DNA of 64,000 bases, taken from positions 124,001 through 188,000 of the forward strand of contig NZ_JASBQQ010000003.1 of assembly GCF_029961185.1 (NCBI RefSeq). The letters are read 5' to 3'. The DNA is from Albidovulum aestuarii (GTDB lineage: Bacteria > Pseudomonadota > Alphaproteobacteria > Rhodobacterales > Rhodobacteraceae). This document shows positions 1 to 7,899 of this stretch, one piece after another. The notes beneath the pieces are model-generated. The model was not told where the DNA came from. It was given only the letters and a program-made list of their open reading frames with translations, and made no database searches. The position numbers and the translations under genes are program-made. How positions within the stretch are numbered: the first letter of the stretch is position 1; every line of letters begins with the position of its first letter.

Positions 1-1
1 A

Positions 2-745
2 GCCACGGCGCTTCTCGGGGCTGCCTTGGGCATCGGCATGCGATCCGGGGGCGTTCGCCCCCGGACGTCCATCGCGGTGCTTCTGAGTTTGAGTATCGCC
101 ACTGCCGGCGCGGCGCTATGGCATCAATATGTACCAAGCGCCTGCCTCAAGACACCGCTTCAGGTTCGGATCGACGGTGTTACCCTTCACCTGCCGTCGG
201 AACTGCAACCCCGCCTGGAGCATGGTGATGAAATCAACTTTTTTGGGGTACCGCATCGAAAATCTTCTTTCGCACGCCTATGCCGGATGAGTGAGAATGG
301 CATTCGCGCCATCGAAATGGATACCGTCTGGATCACGCCGGCGGCAAACCACCAGATGATGACGGCTGCCTGCGAGGATCGCGAGCCTCCGGCATGGTGC
401 AACAGCTACTCATCCCAGCCCTACCGCCGGGTGGGGAAAGTGCTAATTGCGCCGAACACCGATCAAGACTTCCCACTTCCGTATTGGGAGGAGGGAGGGT
501 CGCTCAAGACAGACCACCAAGGCGATTTAATACAGGGTTCTGTTTGTCTCCTGCCAGATGCCGGGCTAAGGACCAAGTGCTGGGTCTGGCAGCCGTTTGG
601 TGACAGCTCCCGCTTGACGATCAGTACCAACAATCTTGACGCTGAATTCAACGAAATGCCTATAGAAGACGCTCGCGAAATGTTACGTCTGGCGCGCGAA
701 ATGACGCTTACCATCGTGAAGCCTGACTTGCGCTCTTCAGAGTGA
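2..745 (+). CDS. Membrane-anchored Cys-containing hypothetical protein, 5' end open
   Basis: I do not recognise this protein. The frame is open to the left edge, so the true start may lie outside the window. The internal candidates, TTG at 26 and ATG at 38, have no visible ribosome binding site. Counting from TTG 26, a hydrophobic segment at about residues 15-32 is followed by a roughly 205-residue soluble part. That part holds six cysteines (even number, the first in PSAC), which fits an exported, disulfide-bonded domain. The gene runs toward accA and ends 87 bases short of it. I see no catalytic motif. A lipid-free periplasmic protein anchored by one or two N-terminal helices is the simplest reading. 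Confidence 0.55.
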   Translation, partial: ATALLGAALGIGMRSGGVRPRTSIAVLLSLSIATAGAALWHQYVPSACLKTPLQVRIDGVTLHLPSELQPRLEHGDEINFFGVPHRKSSFARLCRMSENGIRAIEMDTVWITPAANHQMMTAACEDREPPAWCNSYSSQPYRRVGKVLIAPNTDQDFPLPYWEEGGSLKTDHQGDLIQGSVCLLPDAGLRTKCWVWQPFGDSSRLTISTNNLDAEFNEMPIEDAREMLRLAREMTLTIVKPDLRSSE

Positions 746-832
746 TTGTTTCCGGAGCGGAAGCTGCGCGACCCGGACAGTCAATTGCACATCGCCCGGA
801 ACGACTAAGTGCCGCAGAGTGGTTTCCGATGT

Positions 833-1792
833 CTATGCGGCCAACCCCTTGGCACCCATCGCAAGGAACTTGTCGCGGCGATCTTTGACCAGTTCGGCCG
901 GTTTCTTGCCCGAAAGCTCCTTCAGCATCTCGCCGATGGCCGTGCCGACGCTTTCGATGGCGTCCTTGCGCATGCGCTGGGCGCCGCCGAGGGGTTCCGC
1001 GATGATCCGGTCGATGACGCCGAGTTTGTGGAGGTCCTGCGCGGTCAGGCGCAGCGCATTCGCGGCCTCGCGCATGCGTTCGGCATCCTTCCACAGGATC
1101 GAGGCGCAGCCTTCGGGCGTGATCACCGAATAGATTGAATGTTCCAGCATCGCGATACGGTTGGCCGAGGCGAAAGCCACAGCCCCGCCGGAACCGCCTT
1201 CGCCGATGATCACCGAAATCAGCGGCACGCCGATCTCCAGGCATTTCTGGGTCGAGCGCGCGATAGCCTCGGATTGCCCGCGCTCCTCGGCGCCCTTGCC
1301 GGGATAGGCGCCGGGCGTGTCGACAAGCGTGATCACCGGCAGGCCGAAGCGATGGGCGAGGTCCATCAGACGGATGGCCTTGCGGTAGCCCTCGGGCCGG
1401 GCCATGCCGAAATTGCGTTCGATCCTTGTCTTGGTGTCCGAGCCTTTTTCCTGCCCGATCACCATCACCGGCTGGTCGTTGAAGCGGGCAAGACCGCCCA
1501 TCACCGCATGGTCGTCGGCAAAGTTCCGGTCACCGGCAAGGGTCGTAAACTCCGTGAACAGCGCGTCGATATAATCCTTGCAATGCGGCCGGTCCGGGTG
1601 GCGCGCGACCTGGCATTTGCGCCAGGGGTCGAGGTTCTTGTAGAGGTCCTTCAGAAGGTCTGCCGCCTTCTTGTCGAGCGCGGAGGCCTCTTTGGCGACA
1701 TCCATCCCCTCATTCTTGCGCGCCAGCGCCCGAAGCTCTTCGGCCTTGCCTTCGATTTCGGCCAGCGGCTTTTCAAACTCGAGGTAGTTCAT
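833..1792 (-). CDS. accA: Acetyl-CoA carboxylase carboxyltransferase subunit alpha
   Basis: AccA with AccD forms the cytoplasmic carboxyltransferase that moves the carboxyl group from biotin-BCCP to acetyl-CoA, giving malonyl-CoA for fatty acid synthesis. The 319-residue length is normal for the family. Visible signatures are DTPGAYPG (158-165) and the glycine-rich GEGGSGGA loop (197-204), which forms the oxyanion/CoA pocket, followed by [13 protein letters not shown]. The ATG start gives the usual [11 protein letters not shown]-terminus. It lies downstream of mcl1 on the same strand with an 83-base gap, so co-transcription is possible but not shown. accB, accC and accD are not in the window. 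Confidence 0.97.
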   Translation of the reverse strand: MNYLEFEKPLAEIEGKAEELRALARKNEGMDVAKEASALDKKAADLLKDLYKNLDPWRKCQVARHPDRPHCKDYIDALFTEFTTLAGDRNFADDHAVMGGLARFNDQPVMVIGQEKGSDTKTRIERNFGMARPEGYRKAIRLMDLAHRFGLPVITLVDTPGAYPGKGAEERGQSEAIARSTQKCLEIGVPLISVIIGEGGSGGAVAFASANRIAMLEHSIYSVITPEGCASILWKDAERMREAANALRLTAQDLHKLGVIDRIIAEPLGGAQRMRKDAIESVGTAIGEMLKELSGKKPAELVKDRRDKFLAMGAKGLAA

Positions 1793-1875
1793 CCCGCACT
1801 CCCTGAAGGGTCAGCGGCCTATATGCCGCTCACCGGGGGGATTTGCAATGTCTTGAACCGGATCTGGTGGACGGT

Positions 1876-2832
1876 TCAGCCGGCGATCATCTCGGATTGC
1901 CGGACGATCACTTCGGCCTGCTTGATCGAGGCGATATCGACCAGCCGGCCTTTGTAGACCGTGGCACCTTCGCCGCGCGCCTTGGCGGCTTCCATCGCTG
2001 CAAGGATTTCGCGGGCTTCGGTCACCTGCGCCTCGGACGGCGTGAAGACATCGTTGCATAGCGCCACCTGCTTGGGGTGGATCGCCCATTTGCCGACCAT
2101 GCCGAGCGTGGCCGAGCGCCGTGCCTGGGCAAGGAAGCCCTCGTCATCGGAAAAGTCGCCGAAGGGGCCGTCCACCGGCAGCACGCCATGGGTGCGGCAG
2201 GCGGCGACGATCGCGGCCTGGGCCCAGTGCCAGGGGTCGGACCAGTGTTTTTGCCCCTCGCGCACCATGTAGTAGTTTTCCTGCGTGCCGCCGATGCCCG
2301 TGGTCTGCATCCCCATGGAGGCGGCAAAATCCGCGGCACCGAGACTCATCGCCTGGAGCCGGGGACTGCTGGCTGCGATTTCCTCGGCATGGGCGATGCC
2401 GGCCGCCGATTCGATGATCACTTCCAGCGCGATGCGCTTCTTGCGGCCCTTTGCAGCCTCGATGGCCGTGGCGAGCGCGTCGACCGCATAGACGTCCGCC
2501 GCGCAGCCCACCTTCGGGATCATGATCTGGTCGAGCCGCTCGCCTGCCTGTTCCAGAAGGTCGACCACGTCGCGGTACCAATAGGGCGTATCGAGCCCGT
2601 TGATGCGGACGCTGAGATGCTTGGTGCCCCAGTCGACATCGCCGATGGCCTGAATGATATTCTTCCGCGCCCCGGGCTTGTCGTCGGGTGCAACCGAATC
2701 CTCCAGATCGAGATTGATCACATCCGCCGCCGAGGCCGCCATCTTTTCGAAGATCGCGGGGCGCGAGCCCGGGCCGAAGAGCTGGCAGCGGTTCGGGCGG
2801 GCAGGGGCGGCGGGCTGGAGGCGGAAGCTCAT
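1876..2832 (-). CDS. mcl1: L-malyl-CoA/beta-methylmalyl-CoA lyase (HpcH/HpaI family)
   Basis: Mcl1 cleaves malyl-CoA and beta-methylmalyl-CoA to acetyl- or propionyl-CoA plus glyoxylate. It serves the ethylmalonyl-CoA pathway of acetate assimilation in Rhodobacter-type bacteria. The 318-residue protein has the citrate-lyase beta/HpcH fold with the early metal-site motif LDLEDSVAPDDK (about 41-52) and the expected C-terminal IHPKQ motif. ATG at 2832 gives the family N-terminus MSFRLQPAAP. An in-frame extension to 2904 exists but adds 24 residues that look untranslated. Specificity for malyl-CoA rather than another 3-hydroxyacyl-CoA is inferred from overall similarity to the Rhodobacter enzyme. 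Confidence 0.9.
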   Translation of the reverse strand: MSFRLQPAAPARPNRCQLFGPGSRPAIFEKMAASAADVINLDLEDSVAPDDKPGARKNIIQAIGDVDWGTKHLSVRINGLDTPYWYRDVVDLLEQAGERLDQIMIPKVGCAADVYAVDALATAIEAAKGRKKRIALEVIIESAAGIAHAEEIAASSPRLQAMSLGAADFAASMGMQTTGIGGTQENYYMVREGQKHWSDPWHWAQAAIVAACRTHGVLPVDGPFGDFSDDEGFLAQARRSATLGMVGKWAIHPKQVALCNDVFTPSEAQVTEAREILAAMEAAKARGEGATVYKGRLVDIASIKQAEVIVRQSEMIAG

Positions 2833-2900
2833 CGGCAGATCTCTCGGTAAGGAAGTTACGTTCGGCGTTACTGCTCGGATAGAATATTGCGCTGCAGCAT

Positions 2901-2918
2901 GCAAGTTTCTTTCGCAAG
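2901..2918. promoter_or_regulatory. Direct repeat GCAAG-N8-GCAAG upstream of mcl1
   Basis: Two GCAAG half-sites at 2901-2905 and 2914-2918 are separated by TTTCTTTC, 69 bases upstream of the mcl1 start. On the mcl1 strand this reads CTTGC-N8-CTTGC with A-rich filler. ScfR/RamB-family regulators of acyl-CoA genes bind TTTGC/GCAAA-type repeats, so an operator is possible. The match is loose. Confidence 0.22.
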
Positions 2919-2992
2919 CGCAGAAAGTCCGAAAGGGCTGCGGCGGAACGGAGGAAGGCGGGCGGGGAGTGGCATCTCATCGAAGATTCTTG

Positions 2993-3010
2993 CGTATACA
3001 TTCGTATACA
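2993..3010. promoter_or_regulatory. Tandem CGTATACA-TT-CGTATACA, candidate operator for dgcN
   Basis: Two identical octamers, 2993-3000 and 3003-3010, repeat with a 10-base period, which places them on the same DNA face. Each contains the palindrome GTATAC, so the site reads as both a direct and an inverted repeat. It lies 97 bases before the dgcN start in the mcl1/dgcN divergent region. GTATAC-cored sites are common for GntR/FadR-type regulators. No regulator gene lies beside it. Confidence 0.4.
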
Positions 3011-3050
3011 CAGGACCAGATTGCGGGCGGTCCGGGTATTTCGCCCGAAA

Positions 3051-3071
3051 TTCCCATGAATTCCATGGGAA
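3051..3071. promoter_or_regulatory. Perfect inverted repeat in the dgcN leader
   Basis: TTCCCATG (3051-3058) and CATGGGAA (3064-3071) form a perfect 8-base inverted repeat around AATTC. It ends 36 bases before the dgcN ATG. It could be a second operator overlapping the promoter or a small hairpin in the mRNA leader. The sequence cannot decide between these. Confidence 0.35.
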
Positions 3072-3107
3072 ACTGATGCACCTTTCCATCAAACGCGGGA
3101 GGCTGCC

Positions 3108-4109
3108 ATGATCGAAACCCCCTATCTTCTTTTCCTCGGCGACGCGCCGGACCAGCTCGCCGCGAAGGTGGCGCAGGGCATCAAGGACTGGCGTCCGGAA
3201 TTTGCGCTGGGCCAGTACCGCATGGAGGGCTGCAAGGCCGATATGAAGGTGCCCGATATGGACCTAGCCGAAGCCCATGCAGCGGGCGCCCGGACGCTGG
3301 TGATCGGGGTCGCCAACCGGGGCGGTGTGATCTCGGAAAGCTGGAAGGCGGTGCTGCATACGGCGCTGGAACAAGGGTTTGATATCGCCTCGGGCCTGCA
3401 CAACCTCTTGCGGGACGAGGCCGATCTGGTCGCCACCGCCGCGCGGCATGGCCGTATCCTGCACGATGTGCGGGTGCCCTCGGTCAAATTCCCGATTGCC
3501 AACGGGGTGAAGCGGTCGGGCAAGCGGTGTCTGGCCGTCGGCACGGATTGCTCGGTCGGCAAGATGTATACCGCGCTGGCGATGGATGCCGAGATGCGGA
3601 AGCGGGGCATGAAGGTGAGTTTCCGCGCCACCGGCCAGACCGGTATCCTGATCACCGGCGACGGAGTGCCCTTGGATGCGGTGATTGCCGATTTTATGGC
3701 GGGGTCCATCGAATATCTGACGCCCGACAACGATCCAGACCACTGGGACCTGATCGAGGGGCAGGGGAGCCTCTTTCACGTCTCCTATTCCGGGGTGACG
3801 ATGGCGCTCATCCATGGCGGCCAGCCCGATGCGCTGATCCTCTGCCACGAGCCGACACGGACCCATATGCGCGGCCTGCCGGGCTATGCGCTGCCGAGCC
3901 TTGAACAGGTGCGCGAAACGGCCCTGGCCATGGCGAAGGTTGCGAACCCGGCCTGTCAGGTCGTGGGCATTTCGGTCAATACCCAGCATCTGGGCGAGGA
4001 CGAGGCGGTCGCCTATCTCGCCGGTGTGGAGAAACGGATGGGCCTTCCCGCCGTCGATCCGTTCCGCCATGGTGCCGGTCGGCTGGTGGATGCGCTGGCC
4101 GCAATATAG
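3108..4109 (+). CDS. dgcN: D-glutamate N-acetyltransferase DgcN (DUF1611 family)
   Basis: DUF1611 proteins of this type were characterised as DgcN, which acetylates D-glutamate so that DgcA can racemise it. The 333-residue protein has an N-terminal domain (about 1-135) and a C-terminal P-loop domain. The nucleotide- or CoA-binding loop is GTDCSVGKM (145-153). The ATG at 3108 follows GGGAGGCTGCC, a good ribosome binding site. dgcA lies 80 bases downstream on the same strand and a D-amino-acid transaminase follows, which strongly supports a D-glutamate role. The assignment is by family recall and context. Other DUF1611 proteins remain uncharacterised, so the exact acyl donor is inferred. Confidence 0.82.
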   Translation: MIETPYLLFLGDAPDQLAAKVAQGIKDWRPEFALGQYRMEGCKADMKVPDMDLAEAHAAGARTLVIGVANRGGVISESWKAVLHTALEQGFDIASGLHNLLRDEADLVATAARHGRILHDVRVPSVKFPIANGVKRSGKRCLAVGTDCSVGKMYTALAMDAEMRKRGMKVSFRATGQTGILITGDGVPLDAVIADFMAGSIEYLTPDNDPDHWDLIEGQGSLFHVSYSGVTMALIHGGQPDALILCHEPTRTHMRGLPGYALPSLEQVRETALAMAKVANPACQVVGISVNTQHLGEDEAVAYLAGVEKRMGLPAVDPFRHGAGRLVDALAAI

Positions 4110-4189
4110 CCCGGGGGTGCGACCCGCGTCCTGCGGACGACGGCCCGCCCTCCCGGCCTTCGCGGGTGCCCGGAATGGAGAGGATTGTC

Positions 4190-5155
4190 ATGGGGATTGA
4201 GGTTCGGGCCGAAAGCTTCCGGCTGGCCGAGGTGTTCACCATCTCGCGCGGTTCGCGGACCGAGGCGAAAGTGCTGACCGTGACGATTGCGCGGGACGGT
4301 CTGACCGGATGGGGCGAATGTGTGCCCTATGCGCGCTATGGCGAGACATTGGAAAGCGTGACTGCCCAGATTACCGGTCTGCCAGAAGATATCACCCGAG
4401 GAGCGCTGCAAGCCGCCTTGCCTGCCGGCGCGGCCCGCAATGCGGTCGATTGCGCGCTATGGGATCTTGAGGCGAAGCTTGCGGGCCGCCGTGTCTGGGA
4501 GCTTGCAGGCCTGCCCGCGCCGGGGCCGGAAATCACCGCCTTTACCCTGTCGCTTGATATGCCGGAAAAGATGCGCGCGGCGGCGGCGCGTCATGCCCAT
4601 CGCCCGCTTCTGAAGATCAAGCTTGGTACGCCCGACGATATGGCGCGGCTGGAGGCGGTGCGCGCGGGGGCGCCTGCGACACGCATCATCGTCGATGCGA
4701 ATGAGGGCTGGACGGCGGAAGTCTATTCCGACCTTGCCCCGCATCTCGTGCGTCTTGGTGTGGCATTGGTCGAACAGCCGCTGCCTGCGGGGGATGACGG
4801 GATGCTGGGCGAGATTGCGCGGCCCCTGCCGGTTTGCGCCGATGAAGCCTGTCACGACCGCGCCTCGCTTCCCGGGCTGAAGGGCAAGTATGACATGGTC
4901 AATATCAAGCTCGACAAGACCGGCGGGCTGACCGAGGCGCAGGCTTTGAAACAGGCGGCATTGGCCGAGGGCTATGGGCTGATGGTGGGCTGCATGGTGG
5001 GTTCCTCGCTCGCCATGGCGCCGGCGGTGCTGGTGGCGCAGGGGGCGGCGGTCACGGATCTCGACGGGCCGCTTCTGCTGGCCGAAGATCGCGACCATGC
5101 CTTGCATTACGATGCTGCCGGGGTGCATCCGCCCAAGGCGGCGTTGTGGGGGTGA
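4190..5155 (+). CDS. dgcA: N-acetyl-D-glutamate racemase DgcA (enolase superfamily)
   Basis: This 321-residue enzyme belongs to the dipeptide-epimerase group of the enolase superfamily. Paired with DgcN it is expected to convert N-acetyl-D-glutamate to N-acetyl-L-glutamate. The catalytic set is complete: the KxK motif at K142/K144 (LLKIKLG), metal ligands D169 (VDANEGW), E195 (VEQPL) and D218 (ADEA), and the opposing base K240 (NIKLDKTGG). ATG 4190 follows GGAGAGG and is preferred over the in-frame ATG at 4166. Without the neighbouring dgcN it would be called an L-Ala-D/L-Glu epimerase, which remains the main alternative. Confidence 0.85.
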   Translation: MGIEVRAESFRLAEVFTISRGSRTEAKVLTVTIARDGLTGWGECVPYARYGETLESVTAQITGLPEDITRGALQAALPAGAARNAVDCALWDLEAKLAGRRVWELAGLPAPGPEITAFTLSLDMPEKMRAAAARHAHRPLLKIKLGTPDDMARLEAVRAGAPATRIIVDANEGWTAEVYSDLAPHLVRLGVALVEQPLPAGDDGMLGEIARPLPVCADEACHDRASLPGLKGKYDMVNIKLDKTGGLTEAQALKQAALAEGYGLMVGCMVGSSLAMAPAVLVAQGAAVTDLDGPLLLAEDRDHALHYDAAGVHPPKAALWG

Positions 5156-5229
5156 AAACCCTTACAAGGCGGGCTTGACCTTGTCGGCACAAGGCCCGAT
5201 GAAACGGCAACCGACCGGAGGAGAGCCCC

Positions 5230-6093
5230 ATGAGCCGCATCGTCTATGTCAACGGAGACTATCTGCCCGAAGAGCAGGCGGTGGTATCGGTCTTTGACCG
5301 GGGCTTTCTGATGGCCGATGGCGTCTATGAGGTGACGAGCGTTCTGGGCGGCAAACTCATCGACTTTGCCGGGCACACCGCGCGGCTGAACCGGTCGCTG
5401 AGGGAACTTGACATGGCAAGCCCCTGTTCGGACGAGGAGCTTCTGGTGATCCATCGCGAGTTGGTGGCGCGGAACGGGATCGTGGATGGGCTCGTCTATC
5501 TTCAGGTCACGCGCGGCAATCCGGGCGACCGCGATTTCGTCTTTCCCGATCCCAAGGTCACGAAACCGACGCTGGTGCTCTTTACCCAGTCGAAGCCCGG
5601 TCTGGCCGACAGCCCGGCGGCGAAGACGGGGTGGAAGGTGATTTCCATCGACGACATCCGCTGGGGACGGCGCGATATCAAGACGACGCAGCTTCTTTAC
5701 CCCTCCATGGGCAAGATGATGGCGAAGAAGGCGGGCGTGGACGATGCCTGGCTGATCGAGGACGGGCTGGTGACCGAGGGCACGTCGAACAACGCCTATA
5801 TCGTCAAGGGTGGCAGGATCATTACCCGCCAGTTGTCGAACGATATCCTCCATGGCATCACCCGCGCGGCTGTCCTGCACTTTGCCGCCGAGGCGCAGAT
5901 GGTTGTCGAAGAGCGCAGCTTCACGATCGACGAGGCGAAGGCGGCCGACGAGGCGTTTGTTACGTCCGCGTCGGCTTTCGTCATGCCGGTTGTCGAGATC
6001 GACGGGACGCCGCTGGGCGCAGGCAAGCCGGGGCCGGTCGCCACGCGGCTGAGGGAGATTTATCTGGAAGAGAGCCTCAAGGCGGCGGTCTGA
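5230..6093 (+). CDS. dat: D-amino-acid transaminase (class IV aminotransferase)
   Basis: Fold-type IV PLP enzyme predicted to exchange amino groups between D-amino acids and 2-oxo acids, for example D-alanine + 2-oxoglutarate to pyruvate + D-glutamate. The 287-residue length fits the family. The PLP-binding lysine is K151 in RRDIKTTQLL, and the phosphate-binding EGTSNN motif is at 183-188. The start follows ACCGGAGGAGAGCCCC, a strong ribosome binding site. It lies 74 bases after dgcA in the same direction, so it may feed D-glutamate into the DgcN/DgcA route. Branched-chain aminotransferase or aminodeoxychorismate lyase are less likely given the D-Glu context. Confidence 0.88.
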   Translation: MSRIVYVNGDYLPEEQAVVSVFDRGFLMADGVYEVTSVLGGKLIDFAGHTARLNRSLRELDMASPCSDEELLVIHRELVARNGIVDGLVYLQVTRGNPGDRDFVFPDPKVTKPTLVLFTQSKPGLADSPAAKTGWKVISIDDIRWGRRDIKTTQLLYPSMGKMMAKKAGVDDAWLIEDGLVTEGTSNNAYIVKGGRIITRQLSNDILHGITRAAVLHFAAEAQMVVEERSFTIDEAKAADEAFVTSASAFVMPVVEIDGTPLGAGKPGPVATRLREIYLEESLKAAV

Positions 6094-6118
6094 GCCGAAA
6101 CGCTTTACCGGGAGAAGA

Positions 6119-6769
6119 TCAGGCGCTTTGCACGAGGTGCAGGGTGACGGCGGCGTAGAAGACGAGGCTCGCCGTCAGCACGAAGACATGCCAGATCGTG
6201 TAGTGGAAGGGCAGGCGTTCGAAGAGGTAAAAGGCCACGCCCGCCGTGTAAAGAAGGCCGCCGGTGACGATCAGGATCAGGACCGGGGCGGAGAGTGCGC
6301 CAAGGAACGTGCCGCCTGCGGCAAGTCCGGCCCAGCCCATGCCAAGATAGAGCGCGAGCGTCAGGGTGCGGAAGCGGTGGGGTGAGAAAAGCTTGATCCC
6401 GACGCCGGTGAGCGCCGCGGCCCATAACCCCGCGAGGAGCCAGAGGCCCTGCCCCGAAAGCAGGGTGAAGGGCGTGTAGGTGCCCGCGATCTTCACATAG
6501 ATCGCAGAGTGATCGAGCCGCTTCAGCAGCTCTTCCCAGCCGGGCGCGGGGATCATGTTGTAAAGCGCCGAACAGAGGATCATCGCGATCAGCGCGAGCC
6601 CGTAGACCGTCACCCCGAGCATCGCGGTGAAATCGCCGCGCAGGAAAGCTGCGGCAGTGATCAGCACCGGGACCGCGATCAGCACAAGCGTCAGCCCTGA
6701 GGCGTGGATCACCGCATCCGTGAGCCTTTCGGCCCGGCTGTAACCCGTGCGTTCGTTCAGAAGCTGCAT
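6119..6769 (-). CDS. Hemolysin III / YqfA-type (PAQR family) membrane protein
   Basis: The 216-residue protein has about seven predicted transmembrane helices and the early motif ERLTDAVIHASGL, typical of the bacterial hemolysin III/YqfA family related to PAQR receptors. Members are membrane proteins of uncertain function; the hemolysin name comes from a Bacillus cereus homologue and haemolytic activity should not be assumed. It stands alone: dat converges on it from the left with a 25-base gap, and a divergent region of about 150 bases separates it from the Lrp-like gene. Histidines in HASGL and in the C-terminal YTIWHVFVL region match the conserved metal-site positions of PAQR proteins. Confidence 0.85.
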   Translation of the reverse strand: MQLLNERTGYSRAERLTDAVIHASGLTLVLIAVPVLITAAAFLRGDFTAMLGVTVYGLALIAMILCSALYNMIPAPGWEELLKRLDHSAIYVKIAGTYTPFTLLSGQGLWLLAGLWAAALTGVGIKLFSPHRFRTLTLALYLGMGWAGLAAGGTFLGALSAPVLILIVTGGLLYTAGVAFYLFERLPFHYTIWHVFVLTASLVFYAAVTLHLVQSA

Positions 6770-6923
6770 GGTGAAAGTCTATCAGGCGGCGGTATTCCAG
6801 ACTATGGCGGGGCCCGTAAACATTTGGTGTCAGGCGTGACATACCTGCGTGATCGGGGCGCCCGGCCCTGCTTCCCATCAGGTTTCACTGCCGCTACTGT
6901 CACGGGCAAAGAGAGGTGAATCC

Positions 6924-7160
6924 ATGCGCTGTGTCTTCGTCCAGTTCCGTTGTCATCCCGGCCAGACCTATACCGTTGCTGATGCGATCTATGACCGCGA
7001 GGTTGTCTCGGAGCTTTATTCGACCTCGGGCGACTACGACCTGATGGCCAAGGTCTATATCCCCGAGGATGAGGATGTAGGCCATTGGCTGAACGAGAAG
7101 CTTTTTGACATTGCCGGCATCAGCCGGACACTGACGACGATGACGTTCAAGGCGTTCTGA
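6924..7160 (+). CDS. Stand-alone Lrp/AsnC ligand-binding (RAM) domain protein
   Basis: The 78-residue protein is only the C-terminal RAM/effector domain of Lrp/AsnC regulators and lacks the helix-turn-helix domain. Recognisable parts are the first strand MRCVFVQFRCHPG and the GDYDLMAKVYIPED segment. ATG 6924 follows AGAGGTGAA and is preferred over an in-frame ATG at 6849 with no binding site. Stand-alone RAM proteins form decameric rings and are thought to sense amino acids or modulate full-length Lrp proteins by mixed oligomers. The SDR gene starts one base after its stop codon, so the two are almost certainly co-translated. Confidence 0.85.
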   Translation: MRCVFVQFRCHPGQTYTVADAIYDREVVSELYSTSGDYDLMAKVYIPEDEDVGHWLNEKLFDIAGISRTLTTMTFKAF

Positions 7161-7161
7161 G

Positions 7162-7899
7162 GTGGCGCGCACGATCGTCGTCACCGGTGCTTCGGCCGGG
7201 ATCGGGCGGGCGGTGTCCGAGCGGTTCCTCGCGGGGGGCTGGAACGTCGCGATGATCGCGCGGCGGGGGGATGTGCTTGAGGAAATCGCCGAAGGCCATG
7301 ACAGCGCCCAGCCACTGGCCTGCGATGTAGCCGATGCAACTGCGGTCGATGGGGCATTTGCGGCGGCGGCCGAGCGCTTTGGCCGGGTCGATGCGCTGTT
7401 CAACAATGCAGGCATCATGCGGCCGGGCGGGCTGATTGACGAGATTCCGCTTTCCGACTGGACCGACATTCTGGCCGTGAACCTGACCGGCATGTTCCAC
7501 GCTGCCCGCGCGGCCTTTCGCCAGATGCGGGCGCAGGAACCGCAGGGCGGGCGGATCATCAACAACGGGTCCATTTCCGCACATGCGCCTCGGCCCGGTT
7601 CGGTCTGTTACACAACGACGAAACACGCGGTGACGGGGCTTACGAAGACGCTGGCGCTGGATGGCCGCCCCTTCGGCATCGCCTGTGGCCAGATTGATAT
7701 CGGCAATGCCCACACGGAACTGGCCGCGAAGATCGCTGCGGGCGTGCCGCAGGCCGATGGCAGCATCCGGGCCGAGCCGATGATGGATGTGGCAGATGTG
7801 GCGGGAACCGTGTGGTCGATGGCGACCCTGCCGCCCGGCGCCAATATGCTGTCGGTCACGGTGATGGCGACCAACATGCCCTTTGTCGGGCGTGGCTGA
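7162..7899 (+). CDS. SDR family oxidoreductase
   Basis: A classical short-chain dehydrogenase/reductase of 245 residues, expected to be a cytoplasmic NAD(P)-dependent oxidoreductase. The cofactor loop TGASAGIG is at 8-15, NNAG at 81-84, and the catalytic set is Ser137 or Ser139 with Tyr150-x3-Lys154 (YTTTK). It starts with GTG at 7162, one base after the stop of the RAM-domain gene, which fits translational coupling. The substrate cannot be read from sequence. Coupling to an Lrp-type sensor suggests amino-acid or related metabolism, but that is inference. Confidence 0.88.
   Translation: MARTIVVTGASAGIGRAVSERFLAGGWNVAMIARRGDVLEEIAEGHDSAQPLACDVADATAVDGAFAAAAERFGRVDALFNNAGIMRPGGLIDEIPLSDWTDILAVNLTGMFHAARAAFRQMRAQEPQGGRIINNGSISAHAPRPGSVCYTTTKHAVTGLTKTLALDGRPFGIACGQIDIGNAHTELAAKIAAGVPQADGSIRAEPMMDVADVAGTVWSMATLPPGANMLSVTVMATNMPFVGRG

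Noticed and set aside
1813-1830. AGCGGC...GCCGCT hairpin between mcl1 and accA as a terminator
   Set aside because: Only a six-base stem with no T-run.
6096-6107. CGAAACGCTTTA shared between 6096 and the palindrome end near 23962
   Set aside because: A 12-base match between two points in 64 kb is expected by chance.
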